A stretch of 64,000 nt of DNA, taken from NCBI RefSeq assembly GCF_904846695.1, contig NZ_CAJHBR010000006.1, positions 92,400-156,399 on the forward strand, in the 5' to 3' direction. A program made the position numbers and the translations under genes. This DNA comes from Psychrobacter urativorans. Lineage in GTDB: Bacteria > Pseudomonadota > Gammaproteobacteria > Pseudomonadales > Moraxellaceae. Positions 36,125 to 47,138 of the stretch are shown here, piece by piece. The stretch's first letter is position 1, and the number at the start of each line of letters is the position of its first letter. The notes under the pieces are model-generated. The model did no database searches. It was not told the origin of the DNA and saw only the letters and a program-made list of their open reading frames with translations.

Positions 36125-36997
36125 TTATTTTATCTCAGAGAGATTATGCAGGCTATTTTGAGATAAGTAGACTTGCAAAGGGTCTTTATTAGGGTGAGTT
36201 TCAATATAAGGTAGTGAAGCGAGAACCAGTGAAAAAAGCTCGGCTTGCGAGGATATATTCAATTTATTGTAGGCGTTTTTTCGATGCATCTTCACCGTAT
36301 CAAAAGAGATATTAAGCTGTTTTGAGATAGTCTTGGAGGAGTGACCGAGCAAGATAAGCTGTATCATGTCTTGCTCGCGTGCCGTTAAAATCGAGGCTCC
36401 AAACTCCTTAAGCCCTATTTGTAATTGCTTATGGAATTTGGTTTTGATATCGCTCTCAGCTACTGTTATTGTTACAAAATGCTTGTTTAAGGCATTTAAC
36501 ACGATAGAGGATAGCGATTTTAGCCGTGCCAACTCTTGTTTTGTGAAACCATCAGAACCCTCAAGCCTTGCAACGGAAAGGGAGAGTCGTAAGTCTTTTT
36601 GGGTATGGGCAATAAAACACACTTCATCAGTACATTGCGTCAAGGCGTAGTACAACTGATAGTACTCAGACGCTAGGAAGCTTTCAGGAATGAGATCATT
36701 TAAGTGATACATCGCTTGAGGTGAGCCGTCGAAACACTTTATATAAAAGGGATCCAACAAATAAGCACCCGATATCCAATCTCTAGTATTTATCTTACTA
36801 ATATATTTAGGATAATTATCGAATAAACACTGAGGTTGTTGATCCTTTGGTATAGAAAATATGATAATCAACGCATCAGGTATCATGGCTTGTACTGCTT
36901 CAGCCAACTGTATAGTAAATGCCTCCGAGCCGATTGCATCGATGATTTGACCGACTTTATTATTCCATAAAGTAAATTTTTCTATATCAGTATTCAT
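36125..36997 (-). CDS. LuxR-family transcriptional regulator
   Basis: A 290-residue regulator with a GAF/autoinducer-domain-like N-terminal part (about 1-190, no clear ligand motif) and a C-terminal LuxR helix-turn-helix (about 215-275; LTAREQDMIQLILLGHSSKT, then KMHRKNAYNKLNIS). The ATG at 36997 is chosen because AGGA lies about nine bases upstream. It precedes an MFS gene and a deacetylase-like gene and probably controls them, although this is inferred only from position. Confidence 0.88.
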   Translation of the reverse strand: MNTDIEKFTLWNNKVGQIIDAIGSEAFTIQLAEAVQAMIPDALIIIFSIPKDQQPQCLFDNYPKYISKINTRDWISGAYLLDPFYIKCFDGSPQAMYHLNDLIPESFLASEYYQLYYALTQCTDEVCFIAHTQKDLRLSLSVARLEGSDGFTKQELARLKSLSSIVLNALNKHFVTITVAESDIKTKFHKQLQIGLKEFGASILTAREQDMIQLILLGHSSKTISKQLNISFDTVKMHRKNAYNKLNISSQAELFSLVLASLPYIETHPNKDPLQVYLSQNSLHNLSEIK

Positions 36998-37121
36998 CAA
37001 TTGTTATTCCTTCATTAATAAATAAAGTGAAATCAATCGCACGCCCCGTTATCATATACCCTCTAAAGCATATCTTAGGCCTAGTAACGGCAATCTTATA
37101 ACTAAAAAAGTGACTAACTAA

Positions 37122-38357
37122 CTATATTTCTTTGATTTGTAATTTACTCGGCTCAGATACTTGTAGCAATTTTTTAGCTTGTCGTTCTAAGCCTTTAGGT
37201 TTGCCTCTTAAGTATATACTTAAGCAAGAAAAAATAAAGGTGGCTAAGACTGCGGTAGCAACACCTACTGTAAAAGCAGTTAAACCTCCACTGTCCATAG
37301 CGTAGCCAGCAATAGCGGGGGCAACTGCCGTACCACCCATTACCGCTGCACCAGCCACTGCTGCCACAACACCTTTGGGGTCTGCAGCTGCTGCAAAACC
37401 CATGACACAGCTATAAGTAAAAAAGTGCGCCGTTGACCAAAGTATGACCATTGATGAAAACCAAAACACGCTTTGAGTTTGGCTAACGACCATGGATATT
37501 ATACCAGTGACAATGATACCCATTAGTAATAGCTTTTGTTGACTAATGCGACGCATCATCCAAATCAATAGCAGAGGTCCAAGCAATGAGGTTGCCCCAT
37601 GTATACTAAATAAAAAACCAATATTTTCAGGCGCAATCCCTAAACGCGTGTTAGCAATATTTTCAGCAAAAACCCATACCATAGTGTCTCTGACAAAATA
37701 ACAGAACATCATTAAAATAATGGCTATAGATAGAGGTTTAAAGAGAATGGCATACTTTGAATCATGACTACTTTGTGCCGCTTCAGCATGTGTTGATGTA
37801 GGTATCGCCAGCAACAAAGGTATCAGTAAACAATGTAGAACTGCCAAACCAATCAAAGCACCGGGTAACGACCACGCCACAATGATACGCGGGAAGATAT
37901 TGAGTAATAATATCATCATGAACGTCCCTAACAGGACTACCTTATTAAATATATCAGAAGATCGTGCGCCAAGAGCAGCGACTGCAGCATTGCCAGCTGC
38001 TAACGCAATCCCATAGCCTAGTCCTGCTATCACTAAATAAGCATAAGAAGTCATCAAAGTGGTCGATGACATAAAAAGCAAATTGCCAATCACTGCTAAA
38101 GCCGTACCAAATACCGCTACGTACTTTTTGGGAAATCTATCGACGACAGTTGCAATTAATAAAGAGCCCAGACACATAGCACCAAGCTCTGTACTCACCA
38201 GCACGCCTGCCTGTGCTTCAGAGATAGAGAAATAGCTAATAATGGCGGTGAACAAAAAAGGCAGTATCAATAAGGGGGCAAAACCAACACCATAGATGGC
38301 GGCGAATGGCCCTAAGACCTCTCTGTTTAAATAGAGCTGACGAAATCCTTTTAACAT
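37122..38357 (-). CDS. MFS transporter
   Basis: A 411-residue 12-span major facilitator. Motif-A-like VDRFPKKYVAVFG follows the second span and GLGYGIALAAGNAAVAALGAR forms span 4. The substrate class cannot be recognised. It is 124 bases upstream (on the minus strand) of the LuxR gene start and divergent from the amidohydrolase gene at 38647. A transporter, an amide-hydrolysing enzyme and a regulator suggest uptake and use of an acylated amine. Confidence 0.82.
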   Translation of the reverse strand: MLKGFRQLYLNREVLGPFAAIYGVGFAPLLILPFLFTAIISYFSISEAQAGVLVSTELGAMCLGSLLIATVVDRFPKKYVAVFGTALAVIGNLLFMSSTTLMTSYAYLVIAGLGYGIALAAGNAAVAALGARSSDIFNKVVLLGTFMMILLLNIFPRIIVAWSLPGALIGLAVLHCLLIPLLLAIPTSTHAEAAQSSHDSKYAILFKPLSIAIILMMFCYFVRDTMVWVFAENIANTRLGIAPENIGFLFSIHGATSLLGPLLLIWMMRRISQQKLLLMGIIVTGIISMVVSQTQSVFWFSSMVILWSTAHFFTYSCVMGFAAAADPKGVVAAVAGAAVMGGTAVAPAIAGYAMDSGGLTAFTVGVATAVLATFIFSCLSIYLRGKPKGLERQAKKLLQVSEPSKLQIKEI

Positions 38358-38646
38358 AAAACACCTTCCTTGTGTTGTGATTATCCGTTGCGTATTGCAT
38401 CCTATCTTAATACTACACTGCCCTTTTAGCCGTAGATATTACCCATAAGGGTGCATTAAACTGGTAATTAATCCTATATTTGCTACGGACGATGGTTGCC
38501 CTACCTTCTAAAGAGACAACAAGTCTCTATGATTGATATTTTTTAAAACACACACTTAAGGGTAATATCATGCGGTAGCGTCTCTATGTAATGATGTATT
38601 AGTAGCCATACAAAGTGGCATCTCATCATTAACAAAGGATTGCATA

Positions 38647-39765
38647 ATGACGACAGGTATAGTCTTTGACGAAACGTACTTTTGGTACGACAGCTTAAAC
38701 CAAGCCTTCCCCCCTTTTCAAATTCAGCCAGGTGGCAACCCAGACCGACCAGATATAAAACGCCGCTTTTACAATTTGCTGCAACAAACTGGGATATTCA
38801 AACAACTTACCTCTATCGAACCGCGTGTAGCCACCACAGATGAAATTCTTCGAGTGCACAGTACAGAATACTATCAATCTTTAGCAGAGCAAAACCTACT
38901 ACCTGCTGGTGAAGGGGGTCCTGGGGCTGTCTTCGCACAAGGTGGCGTTGAGATCGCCAAGCTCTCTGCTGGCGGTGCATTGGTTGCAGTAGAAAAAGTA
39001 TTATCAGGCGAAGTAAATAATGCTTATGCACTAATACGACCACCAGGTCATCATGCCGAAACCAATCGCGGTGCTGGATTCTGCATTTTCAATAATGTCG
39101 CCCTAGCCGCCAAACATGCCTTAGAAATTGGCGGGTTTAAACGTGTCGCAATCGTTGATTGGGATGTACATCATGGCAACGGTGCGCAAGAAATATTCTG
39201 GCGTGATCCTTCTGTATTGACTATCTCTATTCATCAACACTATAGCTTTTTGGAAGAAGATACGGGAACGGCGCAGTATAATGGCGAAGGAGAGGGTGAA
39301 GGTTATAATATAAATATTCCCCTACCTCCAGGTTCTGGTGATGCCACTTATGAGTCTGCATTCAACCGGGCCATTATTCCCGCACTTGAAGCCTTTCAGC
39401 CAGATATGATTATCGTTGCTTGTGGATTAGATGCTGGGTGCTATGATCCACTCGGACGTATGGCTCTTACGCCACAAGGGTTCAGATTTATGGCTACCTC
39501 CATTAGAGAGACTGCCGAAAGATTGTGCGGCGGACGCCTAGTTATGTGCCAAGAAGGGGGTTATGATTTGGCTTCAACCCCTTATATGGGTCTTGGTGTT
39601 ATCGAAGGTTTAAGCAATATCACACTCAATTTAGAAAACCCATTCCAAGTTTTTGGTGACTCTCTCGGTTATACCAAAACCGTATTACCTCATCAAGAAG
39701 CAGTCATTGCAGAAGCTCAAAGACAAGCTAACAACATTGCTGTCTCGAATTTAGCTCCTCTTTAA
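38647..39765 (+). CDS. class II histone deacetylase-like amidohydrolase
   Basis: A 372-residue zinc amidohydrolase of the HDAC/acetylpolyamine-amidohydrolase superfamily. The histidine pair is in RPPGHHAE (H135, H136). The metal ligands D173 and H175 lie in DWDVHHGNG, with a further aspartate in CGLDAGCYDP. The opening FDETYFWYDSLNQAF is typical of bacterial class II proteins. Bacterial members deacylate polyamines or other small amides. Divergent MFS and LuxR genes next to it suggest a small inducible catabolic locus. AAAGGA precedes the ATG. Confidence 0.88.
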   Translation: MTTGIVFDETYFWYDSLNQAFPPFQIQPGGNPDRPDIKRRFYNLLQQTGIFKQLTSIEPRVATTDEILRVHSTEYYQSLAEQNLLPAGEGGPGAVFAQGGVEIAKLSAGGALVAVEKVLSGEVNNAYALIRPPGHHAETNRGAGFCIFNNVALAAKHALEIGGFKRVAIVDWDVHHGNGAQEIFWRDPSVLTISIHQHYSFLEEDTGTAQYNGEGEGEGYNINIPLPPGSGDATYESAFNRAIIPALEAFQPDMIIVACGLDAGCYDPLGRMALTPQGFRFMATSIRETAERLCGGRLVMCQEGGYDLASTPYMGLGVIEGLSNITLNLENPFQVFGDSLGYTKTVLPHQEAVIAEAQRQANNIAVSNLAPL

Positions 39766-39815
39766 ATTTCAATAACTGCCTATTTTCTATAGTACAAAAA
39801 ATCTTATTCTTCATG

Positions 39816-39844
39816 AAAAAAAGCTGCCAATCGGCAGCTTTTTT
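39816..39844 (+). terminator. terminator after the deacetylase-like gene
   Basis: GCTGCC (39823-39828) pairs with GGCAGC (39833-39838) around a four-base loop, preceded by seven A and followed by six T residues. It can work in both directions between convergent genes. Confidence 0.92.
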
Positions 39845-39885
39845 AGTTCTAATCAGTAAACCATACAAGGTATTAATGGACTTGC

Positions 39886-40470
39886 TTAAGACGCAGATGC
39901 TGTCTTGTACTGATGAGGCAAGGTAAATATCTTATCAAAAACAAGCGTAAAAATAAAAGTGTAGACTAAGAAGAATAGCAATAGCGTCGCCTCCATGGTA
40001 AAAGCTTTTGTCAGACTTACGCCGTACCATACCATATACAATGGTAAACAAATTAAAAATAGCCCGCCTTCAAAGCCTACCGCATGGGCACTGCGTATCA
40101 ATAGTGTGCGCTGTGTTACCTGCTTGCGACGTTCCCAATTTTCAAACGCCGTATTGTAAATAAAGTTCCAAGTTACTGCCGCCAATGACACCATTATAGC
40201 AACAGGTAGCGATTCTGATGCGTCACCACCACTTAAATACATCAGTACTACAGTAGATGAGAGGATAGCAATAATTTCAAAAATCGTCACATAGACCAAA
40301 CGACGTTTGATAGGGGATAATGTAATCAACCAAGACTCCAAAGCACATAGGTGCATAATAAAGTATCGGTCCGTCCCGAAAGAACTAGAGAGAAAAAAAG
40401 CTAAGCCAAGTGCAGAGCCACGGTTTCCGCCTGCTGATCTATTATACATAGAAGTAGGTATATCAGACAC
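39886..40470 (-). CDS. PACE efflux transporter (BTP family)
   Basis: A small multi-span protein of the proteobacterial antimicrobial compound efflux family, with two bacterial transmembrane pair repeats (KRRLVYVTIFEIIAIL at about 54-69 and RTLLIRSAHAVGFEGGLFLI at about 122-141). The motifs match the conserved glutamate in helix 1 and the NWxFN-like VTWNFIYNTAFENWER. Family members export chlorhexidine, acriflavine or related cationic compounds. The frame starts at a GTG and has about 50 extra N-terminal residues; the real start may be an internal ATG (40449 or 40356). Confidence 0.82.
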   Translation of the reverse strand: MSDIPTSMYNRSAGGNRGSALGLAFFLSSSFGTDRYFIMHLCALESWLITLSPIKRRLVYVTIFEIIAILSSTVVLMYLSGGDASESLPVAIMVSLAAVTWNFIYNTAFENWERRKQVTQRTLLIRSAHAVGFEGGLFLICLPLYMVWYGVSLTKAFTMEATLLLFFLVYTFIFTLVFDKIFTLPHQYKTASAS

Positions 40471-40494
40471 CTACTCTTTTGGGTTACCTTGAAC

Positions 40495-40523
40495 AAAAAA
40501 CCCCGCATCATAAAGATACGGGG
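40495..40523 (-). terminator. terminator after acnB
   Basis: Read on the minus strand: CCCCG-T-ATC, loop, GAT-G-CGGGG and six T residues. A T-G wobble makes the stem continuous on this strand only. It starts 34 bases beyond the acnB stop. Confidence 0.9.
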
Positions 40524-40556
40524 TTTATTTTAATCATTAACTTTCAAACCTAAAGC

Positions 40557-43178
40557 TTAGCTCAATTGAGCAACGCTAATTTTATCAGCTTCTTCGGTAT
40601 ACTCTGACATACGGTCGAAGTTCATGTATTTATACACTTCATCGCCCATGCTGTTCAGCATACCAGCATATTGCTGATATTCGTCATTGGTTGGTAGTTT
40701 ACCTAGTACCGCAGCAACCGCCGCTACTTCAGCAGAAGCTAGATAGACGTCAGCACCTTGACCTAAACGGTTCGGGAAGTTACGAGTTGAAGTCGAAACC
40801 GCTGTAGAGTTTGGGGCGATACGCGCTTGGTTACCCATACATAGTGAACAACCTGGCATCTCAGTACGAGCACCGGCTTGCGCATAGATATTGTAATAAC
40901 CTTCTTCCATCAATTGACGCGCATCCATTTTGGTTGGCGGCGCAATCCATAGACGAGTTTGCAAGCTGCCTGCTGGGACATCTTTTAGCAATTTACCAGC
41001 AGCGCGGAAGTGACCAATGTTGGTCATACATGACCCAATGAATACTTCATCAATAGTATCACCAGCGACATCACCTAAAGTCTTAGCATCATCTGGATCG
41101 TTCGGGCAGCAAAGTATCGGCTCTTTGATTTCAGACATATCAATAGTCATATCGATTGCGTATTCTGCATCTTCATCAGCACGCATCAGGCTTGGATTAG
41201 CAAGCCATTCTTGCATTTGCTCAATACGGCGGCTGATAGTACGTGCATCGCCATAACCTTCTGAAATCATCCACTTAAGTAAAGTGATATTCGACGTTAG
41301 ATACTCAGTCACTGACGCTTCAGATAGAGTGATGGTACAACCAGCAGCACTACGCTCAGCTGAGGCATCAGACAATTCAAACGCTTGCTCAGCAGTTAAG
41401 TCTTCTAGACCTTCAATTTCAAGAATACGACCGTTAAACTCGTTGATTTTGCCCTTCTTATCAACGGTTAATAGACCTTCTTTAATCGCTTGGTAAGGGA
41501 TGGCATGAACTAAGTCACGTAACGTGATACCAGGTTGACGCTCGCCAACGAAGCGTACACGAACCGATTCAGGCATATCAAGCGGCATAACACCAGTCGC
41601 AGCAGCAAAGGCGACTAGACCAGAACCTGCTGGGAATGAGATACCAATTGGGAAACGAGTATGCGAGTCACCACCAGTACCAACGGTATCTGGAAGTAAC
41701 ATACGGTTCAACCATGAGTGAATAATACCATCGCCTGGACGTAAGCTTACGCCGCCACGGTTCATGATAAAATCAGGAAGCGTATGCTGAGTTTCGACAT
41801 CGACCGGCTTCGGATAAGCCGCGGTATGACAAAAAGACTGCAATACTAGATCGGCTTGGAAACCTAAACAAGCTAAGTCTTTTAGCTCATCACGAGTCAT
41901 CGGACCAGTAGTATCTTGACTGCCGACAGTGGTAATTTTTGGTTCGCAGTACATACCAGGGCGCACGCCTACTAGACCACAAGCTTTACCAACCATTTTT
42001 TGCGCTAGTGTAAAGCCTTTGCCAGTATCAGTTGGCTCTTCTGGCTTAGCAAATACGTCTGAATGACCCAAACCCATGTATTCACGGGCACGGTTAGTCA
42101 AACCACGACCAACGATTAATGGAATACGACCACCGGCACGAACTTCGTCAAGCAAAGTTGGCGAGTTTAGCTTAAAGGTTGATAGTACTTCATCAGAATC
42201 ATGCTTAGTGATTTTGCCATCATACGGATAGATGTCAAACACATCGCCCATATTTAGATTGTCAACTGCTACTTTTTCGATTGGTAATGCGCCAGAGTCT
42301 TCCATAGTATTAAAGAAAATAGGTGCGATATTATTACCTAGTACTAGACCGCCGCCACGTTTGTTTGGCACGTTAGGGATATCATCGCCCATCAACCATA
42401 GTACCGAGTTGGTCGCAGATTTACGGCTAGAACCGGTACCTACAACGTCACCAACATAGGCAAGTGGATGACCCTTTTCTTTTAGCGCTTCGATCTGTTT
42501 CATAGACCCAACAACGCCCTCTTCGTCAGCAACAATGCCATCGCGAGAGTTTTTATGCATAGCTAAAGCATGTAATGGGATGTCAGGACGGCTCCACGCA
42601 TCTTGCGCCGGAGACAAGTCATCAGTGTTGGTTTCGCCACTGACTTTAAAAGTAGTATAAGTAGATTTTTTTGGTACTTCTGCACGAGATAAGAACCATT
42701 CAGCATCCGCCCAAGACTGCACCACTTCTTTAGCAATAGCATTGCCAGCTTCTGCTTTTTCAGTCACGTCATTGAACGCGTCAAACACTAGCAAAGTTTT
42801 CTTTAAAGCTTCAGCAGCGTCTTGCGCCAATTCTTTATCATCCAAAGCCGCAACTAGGGGCTGGACGTTATAACCCCCTTGCATAGTACCTAAGATTTGT
42901 ACTGCCTTTTGCTTGCTGACTAATGAAGACTCAGCTTCACCTTTTACGATAGCGGCTAAAAACGCAGCTTTAACATAAGCGGCTTGATCAACACCAGGGG
43001 GAATACGGTTTTCTAACAAGTCCATTAAGAACTCGCCTTCGCCTGCAGGTGGGTTTTTAAGTAATTCAACCAAATCTACTACTTGTTGCTCACTAAGTGG
43101 TAAAGGTACAATTCCTAACTCGGCACGTTCTGCGACATGTTTACGATAAGCTTCTAACACAATAGTCATCCTCGTCAT
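40557..43178 (-). CDS. acnB: bifunctional aconitate hydratase 2/2-methylisocitrate dehydratase AcnB
   Basis: An 873-residue TCA-cycle aconitase B. The N-terminal HEAT-like domain ([15 protein letters not shown] near the start) precedes the swivel and core domains. Iron-sulfur ligands are in GSCMTNIG (about C717) and PGCSLCMGN (about C777 and C780), spaced as in E. coli AcnB. It converts citrate to isocitrate and may act on 2-methylcitrate intermediates. An ATG three codons in (43169) is an alternative start; neither has a strong ribosome site. It is a single-gene unit with a strong terminator and a 670-base upstream region shared with lipA. Confidence 0.97.
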   Translation of the reverse strand: MTRMTIVLEAYRKHVAERAELGIVPLPLSEQQVVDLVELLKNPPAGEGEFLMDLLENRIPPGVDQAAYVKAAFLAAIVKGEAESSLVSKQKAVQILGTMQGGYNVQPLVAALDDKELAQDAAEALKKTLLVFDAFNDVTEKAEAGNAIAKEVVQSWADAEWFLSRAEVPKKSTYTTFKVSGETNTDDLSPAQDAWSRPDIPLHALAMHKNSRDGIVADEEGVVGSMKQIEALKEKGHPLAYVGDVVGTGSSRKSATNSVLWLMGDDIPNVPNKRGGGLVLGNNIAPIFFNTMEDSGALPIEKVAVDNLNMGDVFDIYPYDGKITKHDSDEVLSTFKLNSPTLLDEVRAGGRIPLIVGRGLTNRAREYMGLGHSDVFAKPEEPTDTGKGFTLAQKMVGKACGLVGVRPGMYCEPKITTVGSQDTTGPMTRDELKDLACLGFQADLVLQSFCHTAAYPKPVDVETQHTLPDFIMNRGGVSLRPGDGIIHSWLNRMLLPDTVGTGGDSHTRFPIGISFPAGSGLVAFAAATGVMPLDMPESVRVRFVGERQPGITLRDLVHAIPYQAIKEGLLTVDKKGKINEFNGRILEIEGLEDLTAEQAFELSDASAERSAAGCTITLSEASVTEYLTSNITLLKWMISEGYGDARTISRRIEQMQEWLANPSLMRADEDAEYAIDMTIDMSEIKEPILCCPNDPDDAKTLGDVAGDTIDEVFIGSCMTNIGHFRAAGKLLKDVPAGSLQTRLWIAPPTKMDARQLMEEGYYNIYAQAGARTEMPGCSLCMGNQARIAPNSTAVSTSTRNFPNRLGQGADVYLASAEVAAVAAVLGKLPTNDEYQQYAGMLNSMGDEVYKYMNFDRMSEYTEEADKISVAQLS

Positions 43179-43846
43179 TAATTATCAGCGCAGCACGTGG
43201 GTAGTCAGAATGACTGCCTGCGCTGGCACGCTAAATGGGATATTTATGGCTGTTAATATAGCTTAAAACGTCCAAAATGTTAATGACCAAAGCGTAAACA
43301 GCTAGGTATAGCCAACATTTATTAACGAAATGGGAGGTATTTTCTACTATGGATGGCTTTTAATAAACTTTAGGTTATCAATAGTGATAAATAAAACCAA
43401 TATAGATATTAAGTTAATTTTGCCGTGTTTTTTGCAAGTATTTCTGTTAAATTAAACGCTACGCCTAAGGTGCACTTTAATCTCAATGGTTGTCACTTAA
43501 GTCGCTTATATTCAATATAATAATTCTTTAGCTTTATCCTAGTAACCACTCGCCTCCATGTCTGTATCTCAGAGTCATAAATTAGTACAACTGAGCGCCG
43601 CATCGCAACTAAATCTTATAACTCATTAATAGCTATTTATTCTAATATCTAAACCGTATCTCAGTTTATTTTTCCTCTATTCTGTCACGATACAAAGATG
43701 ATAAAAATAGTTATTTTTGCTATAATTGGGTCATTCAAAACACTCGTTATCAATGAATAATCACTGTCGTCAAATAATAAATTAAACCCTTATCCTGTAA
43801 CAATTTGGATTATGAAGGTTTAGGATCATAAGGGTTAGGAAGAACT
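43179..43846. other. 668-base intergenic region between divergent acnB and lipA
   Basis: No gene or RNA family is recognised. It must hold the acnB and lipA promoters; one good lipA candidate is listed separately. Confidence 0.5.
43718..43726 (+). promoter_or_regulatory. extended -10 promoter element upstream of lipA
   Basis: TGCTATAAT, an ideal extended -10 element, about 120 bases before the lipA start. No good -35 hexamer is seen, which fits an extended -10 promoter. Confidence 0.5.
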
Positions 43847-44893
43847 ATGAGCTCATTAGCCGTACAAACGCACGTCCCTGCTGCCAGAGTCAAACCCAAG
43901 AAAGCCATCCAAGGCGAAAAACTACGTGGCTACGATAAAGTTGCGCGTATCCCAATTAAAGTGATCCCGACTGTCGAGGCCAAGAAAAAGCCAGACTGGA
44001 TCCGGGTTAAACTCTCATCCCCTGCCGAAGTAGCTCGTATTAAAGCCACTTTGCGTGAGCAAAAGCTATTTACCGTTTGTGAAGAAGCTGCCTGCCCAAA
44101 CTTAGCCCAGTGCTTCTCTGATGGTACGGCTACCTTTATGATTATGGGTGACATCTGTACTCGTCGCTGCCCATTCTGTGACGTCGGTCATGGTCGCCCT
44201 AATCAGCTAGATGCTGATGAGCCACGCCATACTGCCGAAACCATCTTAGGTCTTAAGCTAAAGTATGCGGTTATCACCTCAGTTGATCGTGATGATCTAA
44301 AAGATGGTGGCGCTGCTCACTTTGTTGAAGTACTTAACGAAGCAAGAGCACTTAGCCCGAATTGCTTAATCGAAATCTTAGTTCCTGATTTCCGTGGTCG
44401 TATGGATATCGCTTTAGACTTACTCACAGAAACAGCGCCAGATGTGTTTAACCATAATATTGAAACGGTGCCCCGTCTTTATAAAGCTTTCCGCCCCGGC
44501 TCTGATTATCAGCATTCTTTAGACTTGCTAAAAATTTACAAAGAACGTCGTCCTGATATCGCTACTAAATGTGGCTTTATGGTGGGCTTAGGCGAGACTG
44601 AAGAAGAGATTTATACTTTACTTGACGATCTAAAAGCGCATAACGTTGATATGATTACTGTGGGCCAGTACTTACAGCCTAGTAAGAACCACGCGCCAGT
44701 CGATCGCTATGTACATCCAGATGAGTTCCAGCGTTATATGGATTACGGCAAAAAGATTGGCTTCTTTAACATTTGGGCGGGTCCTATGGTACGTTCAAGC
44801 TACTTTGCCGACCGTCAGTATTATGGTGAAGATTGCCCAGCTCCTATCCGTAGCAAAAAAGCCCTCATTGCTGAAGGCAAATTGGGCTGCTAG
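43847..44893 (+). CDS. lipA: lipoyl synthase
   Basis: A 348-residue radical-SAM enzyme that inserts two sulfurs into octanoylated lipoyl domains of 2-oxoacid dehydrogenases. The auxiliary cluster cysteines are C78, C83 and C89 ([12 protein letters not shown]) and the radical-SAM cysteines C104, C108 and C111 (CTRRCPFC). The C-terminal [10 protein letters not shown] motif supplies the serine that ligates the auxiliary cluster. AGGAAG precedes the ATG. lipB is not adjacent. A short basic N-terminal extension (1-50) precedes the catalytic core. Confidence 0.97.
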   Translation: MSSLAVQTHVPAARVKPKKAIQGEKLRGYDKVARIPIKVIPTVEAKKKPDWIRVKLSSPAEVARIKATLREQKLFTVCEEAACPNLAQCFSDGTATFMIMGDICTRRCPFCDVGHGRPNQLDADEPRHTAETILGLKLKYAVITSVDRDDLKDGGAAHFVEVLNEARALSPNCLIEILVPDFRGRMDIALDLLTETAPDVFNHNIETVPRLYKAFRPGSDYQHSLDLLKIYKERRPDIATKCGFMVGLGETEEEIYTLLDDLKAHNVDMITVGQYLQPSKNHAPVDRYVHPDEFQRYMDYGKKIGFFNIWAGPMVRSSYFADRQYYGEDCPAPIRSKKALIAEGKLGC

Positions 44894-44922
44894 AATTTTA
44901 TTTCTTACACAGTTTATAAAAT

Positions 44923-44950
44923 AGGAGACCTGCTATAGGTCTCCTTTTTT
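44923..44950 (+). terminator. terminator after lipA
   Basis: AGGAGACCT (44923-44931) pairs with AGGTCTCCT (44937-44945) around a five-base loop, followed by T residues. Confidence 0.92.
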
Positions 44951-45168
44951 ATGAACGCTCTACTAATACCTTGGCTTTTTTCTAGCCGAAAATCTAGTAA
45001 CGTAGCATCGAAACTTAGATTAGTGTCTTTGGCTTTCATAGGATACATTCTATGCGCCAAACATGGGTCATCCTCTAATTATTGGGGCGTGAGCCTATCA
45101 TACGCCTGAGATGATGCTATATTTAAGCATAATAAATGTAGATAAACTTTGTTATTAAGGACTGACTG

Positions 45169-45642
45169 ATGAGCCATGAATTTACCCCACAGGCAGGCTC
45201 TTGCGCCTGTCAAAGCAACACTTATACTATCAACAATCAGCCTGTTAGCCGCTTTATCTGCCACTGTACTATCTGTCAAGAGTTCACCGGTCAAGCTTAT
45301 AACGATGTGACGGTTTTACTAAAGTCAGATGTCAGTAATCTAAACCTAATAAGAACCAAATTTCGCCGTTGGAAACTGCCACCGAATATTAGCCGTGGTC
45401 TATGTACTCGCTGCGATAAACCCAGTATAGAGATGGGATTAGCTGGCAATCTTATCTTAGTGCCTACTACTAACTACCCTGATGTAGCGGCGCTACCTGC
45501 ACCTACTATGCATCTATTTTATAATCGTCGTGTTGAAGACATGGACGATGACTTACCCAAATACAATGGCTTTGTACAAAGTCAGGCGATGCTAATAAAG
45601 GCGCTGGCTAAAGGTTTATATAGCAGAGTAGCTAGACGTTAG
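45169..45642 (+). CDS. GFA/CENP-V-domain zinc protein
   Basis: A 157-residue member of the glutathione-dependent formaldehyde-activating (GFA) family. Zinc-binding cysteines are visible as C12-x-C14, C31-x-C33-xx-C36 and C79-xx-C82. The family includes S-(hydroxymethyl)glutathione synthase-type proteins, but the activity of most members is unproven. The C-terminus is basic (KGLYSRVARR). A decayed second copy of the same gene lies at 53779-54107, beyond the liv transport operon; see the findings. Confidence 0.88.
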   Translation: MSHEFTPQAGSCACQSNTYTINNQPVSRFICHCTICQEFTGQAYNDVTVLLKSDVSNLNLIRTKFRRWKLPPNISRGLCTRCDKPSIEMGLAGNLILVPTTNYPDVAALPAPTMHLFYNRRVEDMDDDLPKYNGFVQSQAMLIKALAKGLYSRVARR

Positions 45643-45792
45643 TAGCTAAAGATAGTTACTAAAAAAGATCAGCTTAAGTGACCTCTGTTTTCACTATGAC
45701 TATTCATGACCGCTTAGCCAGACCAAAGCCTGCGCTAAGGATTGTCATGTAAAGCCGGTTAAGATGCCCTAAGTTTGCTCACAATTTAAACG

Positions 45793-45829
45793 CATAAACC
45801 CTTGTCATTAATAACGGCAAGGGTTTATG
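45793..45829 (-). terminator. hairpin after the livK-like gene
   Basis: CATAAACCCTTG (45793-45804) and CAAGGGTTTATG (45818-45829) form a 12-pair stem. On the minus strand only a short T-run follows the GC part, so it is a likely but not ideal terminator for the liv operon. Confidence 0.6.
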
Positions 45830-45895
45830 GTCAGTCGATTTCATTGAGTGCTGGATTATCAGCCGTTCAGTAGACGAACTGGTCCTCAATATTGA

Positions 45896-47113
45896 TTACT
45901 CGATAATTTTTGCTACGGTTTGCCATTGACTGTCGACAACCTGCGACAGATAGGCTTGCGTTACGGCAGCATGGTTATCAGCGCTCATACCGATATGGGC
46001 ATTGATCACATCATCATCGATATTAACGGTTTCGATGCCTTTGGCTAACGAGTCGGCATTAAGAGTAGGGCCAGCAGCTTCCAAGCCTTCGACTAATATT
46101 TTAGCACCCAGATAACCAATCGCTGCGCCTGTATTTGGCTCTTCTCCATTGGCTTTTTTGTAGTTAGCAATCCATTCTGCTGTCTTAGGATTGGCTTTTA
46201 AGATGTCTAGATCTTCCCATAGTGAGACGGCATAGAGACCTTCAGTAATACCGCCTGGCGCACCGGATACTGCCGAATGAAAGCTGGATATAGGAACAAT
46301 AAATTTCGCCTCATCCCAACCCATTGATTTGGCAGTGGCAACGACGCCAATACTGGGTCTAACCGTTAGAGCAACGGCAACCAATCCACAATCGGCTTCA
46401 CGCATTTTTGCCAAGGTACCGGACATGTCGGTTTCGTCGGGGCGATGGGTAGATACTTCAACCAGCTCTAGTGTGTTGATCTCTGCGGCCAACTCTTTGG
46501 CTGCTTGATGAGTCTCTTCTCCAAAATCTGATGGAAAGTACATAGTACACAATTTGGTCACATTTTCTTTTTCGATAATGTATTTCATGCCTGCTTTCAT
46601 GGTTTGATAATAGGTCGAGCCGATGGTAAAGCGCCGTGAGAAATCGCCTTCTGTCTGCATTGGCATGGCCAAGCTTAAGGGAATCACATTGGGAACATCG
46701 TTATTATCTAATACCGGAAAAGCCGCCATGTTGTGGGCCGTACCGACGTTTAGTAGCATGGCAAAGACTTTGTCGCGGGTGACCAATTTGTTGGCTGCTT
46801 GGACTGCCTTGGGAACTTGGTAGGCATGGTCTTCGACAATATATCTAATCTTGCGGCCGTGAACGCCACCCGCTGCATTGACTGTTTCAAAATACTGGTT
46901 GGCAGCTGCGACGGCAGGGACAGAAAAAGCAGCAAAGGGACCGGATAAATCTAGCATGCCGCCGATTAAGACTTCGTCATCGGTGACGCCATTAACCGGT
47001 AGGCTGGTCGTAGCTGTATCGCCTTCCGTTGTCTTGGCAGGGTCGCCTTCGACCGGGTTTTGTGAACAGCCTGCTAATAGCATGGCTAGGGTCAGGGTGA
47101 AAATCCGTTTCAT
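45896..47113 (-). CDS. ABC transporter substrate-binding lipoprotein (LivK-like)
   Basis: A 405-residue periplasmic binding protein for the Liv/HAAT class, with a lipoprotein signal peptide (MKRIFTLTLAMLLAGC, C16) and the opening VLIGGMLDLSGPFAAF that lines the binding cleft. It lacks features that identify the ligand. It is the last gene of the livH-livM-livG-livF-ligase series and starts 25 bases after the ligase stop, so it should be co-transcribed. Confidence 0.9.
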   Translation of the reverse strand: MKRIFTLTLAMLLAGCSQNPVEGDPAKTTEGDTATTSLPVNGVTDDEVLIGGMLDLSGPFAAFSVPAVAAANQYFETVNAAGGVHGRKIRYIVEDHAYQVPKAVQAANKLVTRDKVFAMLLNVGTAHNMAAFPVLDNNDVPNVIPLSLAMPMQTEGDFSRRFTIGSTYYQTMKAGMKYIIEKENVTKLCTMYFPSDFGEETHQAAKELAAEINTLELVEVSTHRPDETDMSGTLAKMREADCGLVAVALTVRPSIGVVATAKSMGWDEAKFIVPISSFHSAVSGAPGGITEGLYAVSLWEDLDILKANPKTAEWIANYKKANGEEPNTGAAIGYLGAKILVEGLEAAGPTLNADSLAKGIETVNIDDDVINAHIGMSADNHAAVTQAYLSQVVDSQWQTVAKIIE

Positions 47114-47138
47114 GTGTTGCTCCTATGGCAAACGCCGA

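Noticed and set aside
40811..42459. several plus-strand open frames inside acnB
   Set aside because: They are antisense shadows of a well-conserved gene and have no family features.
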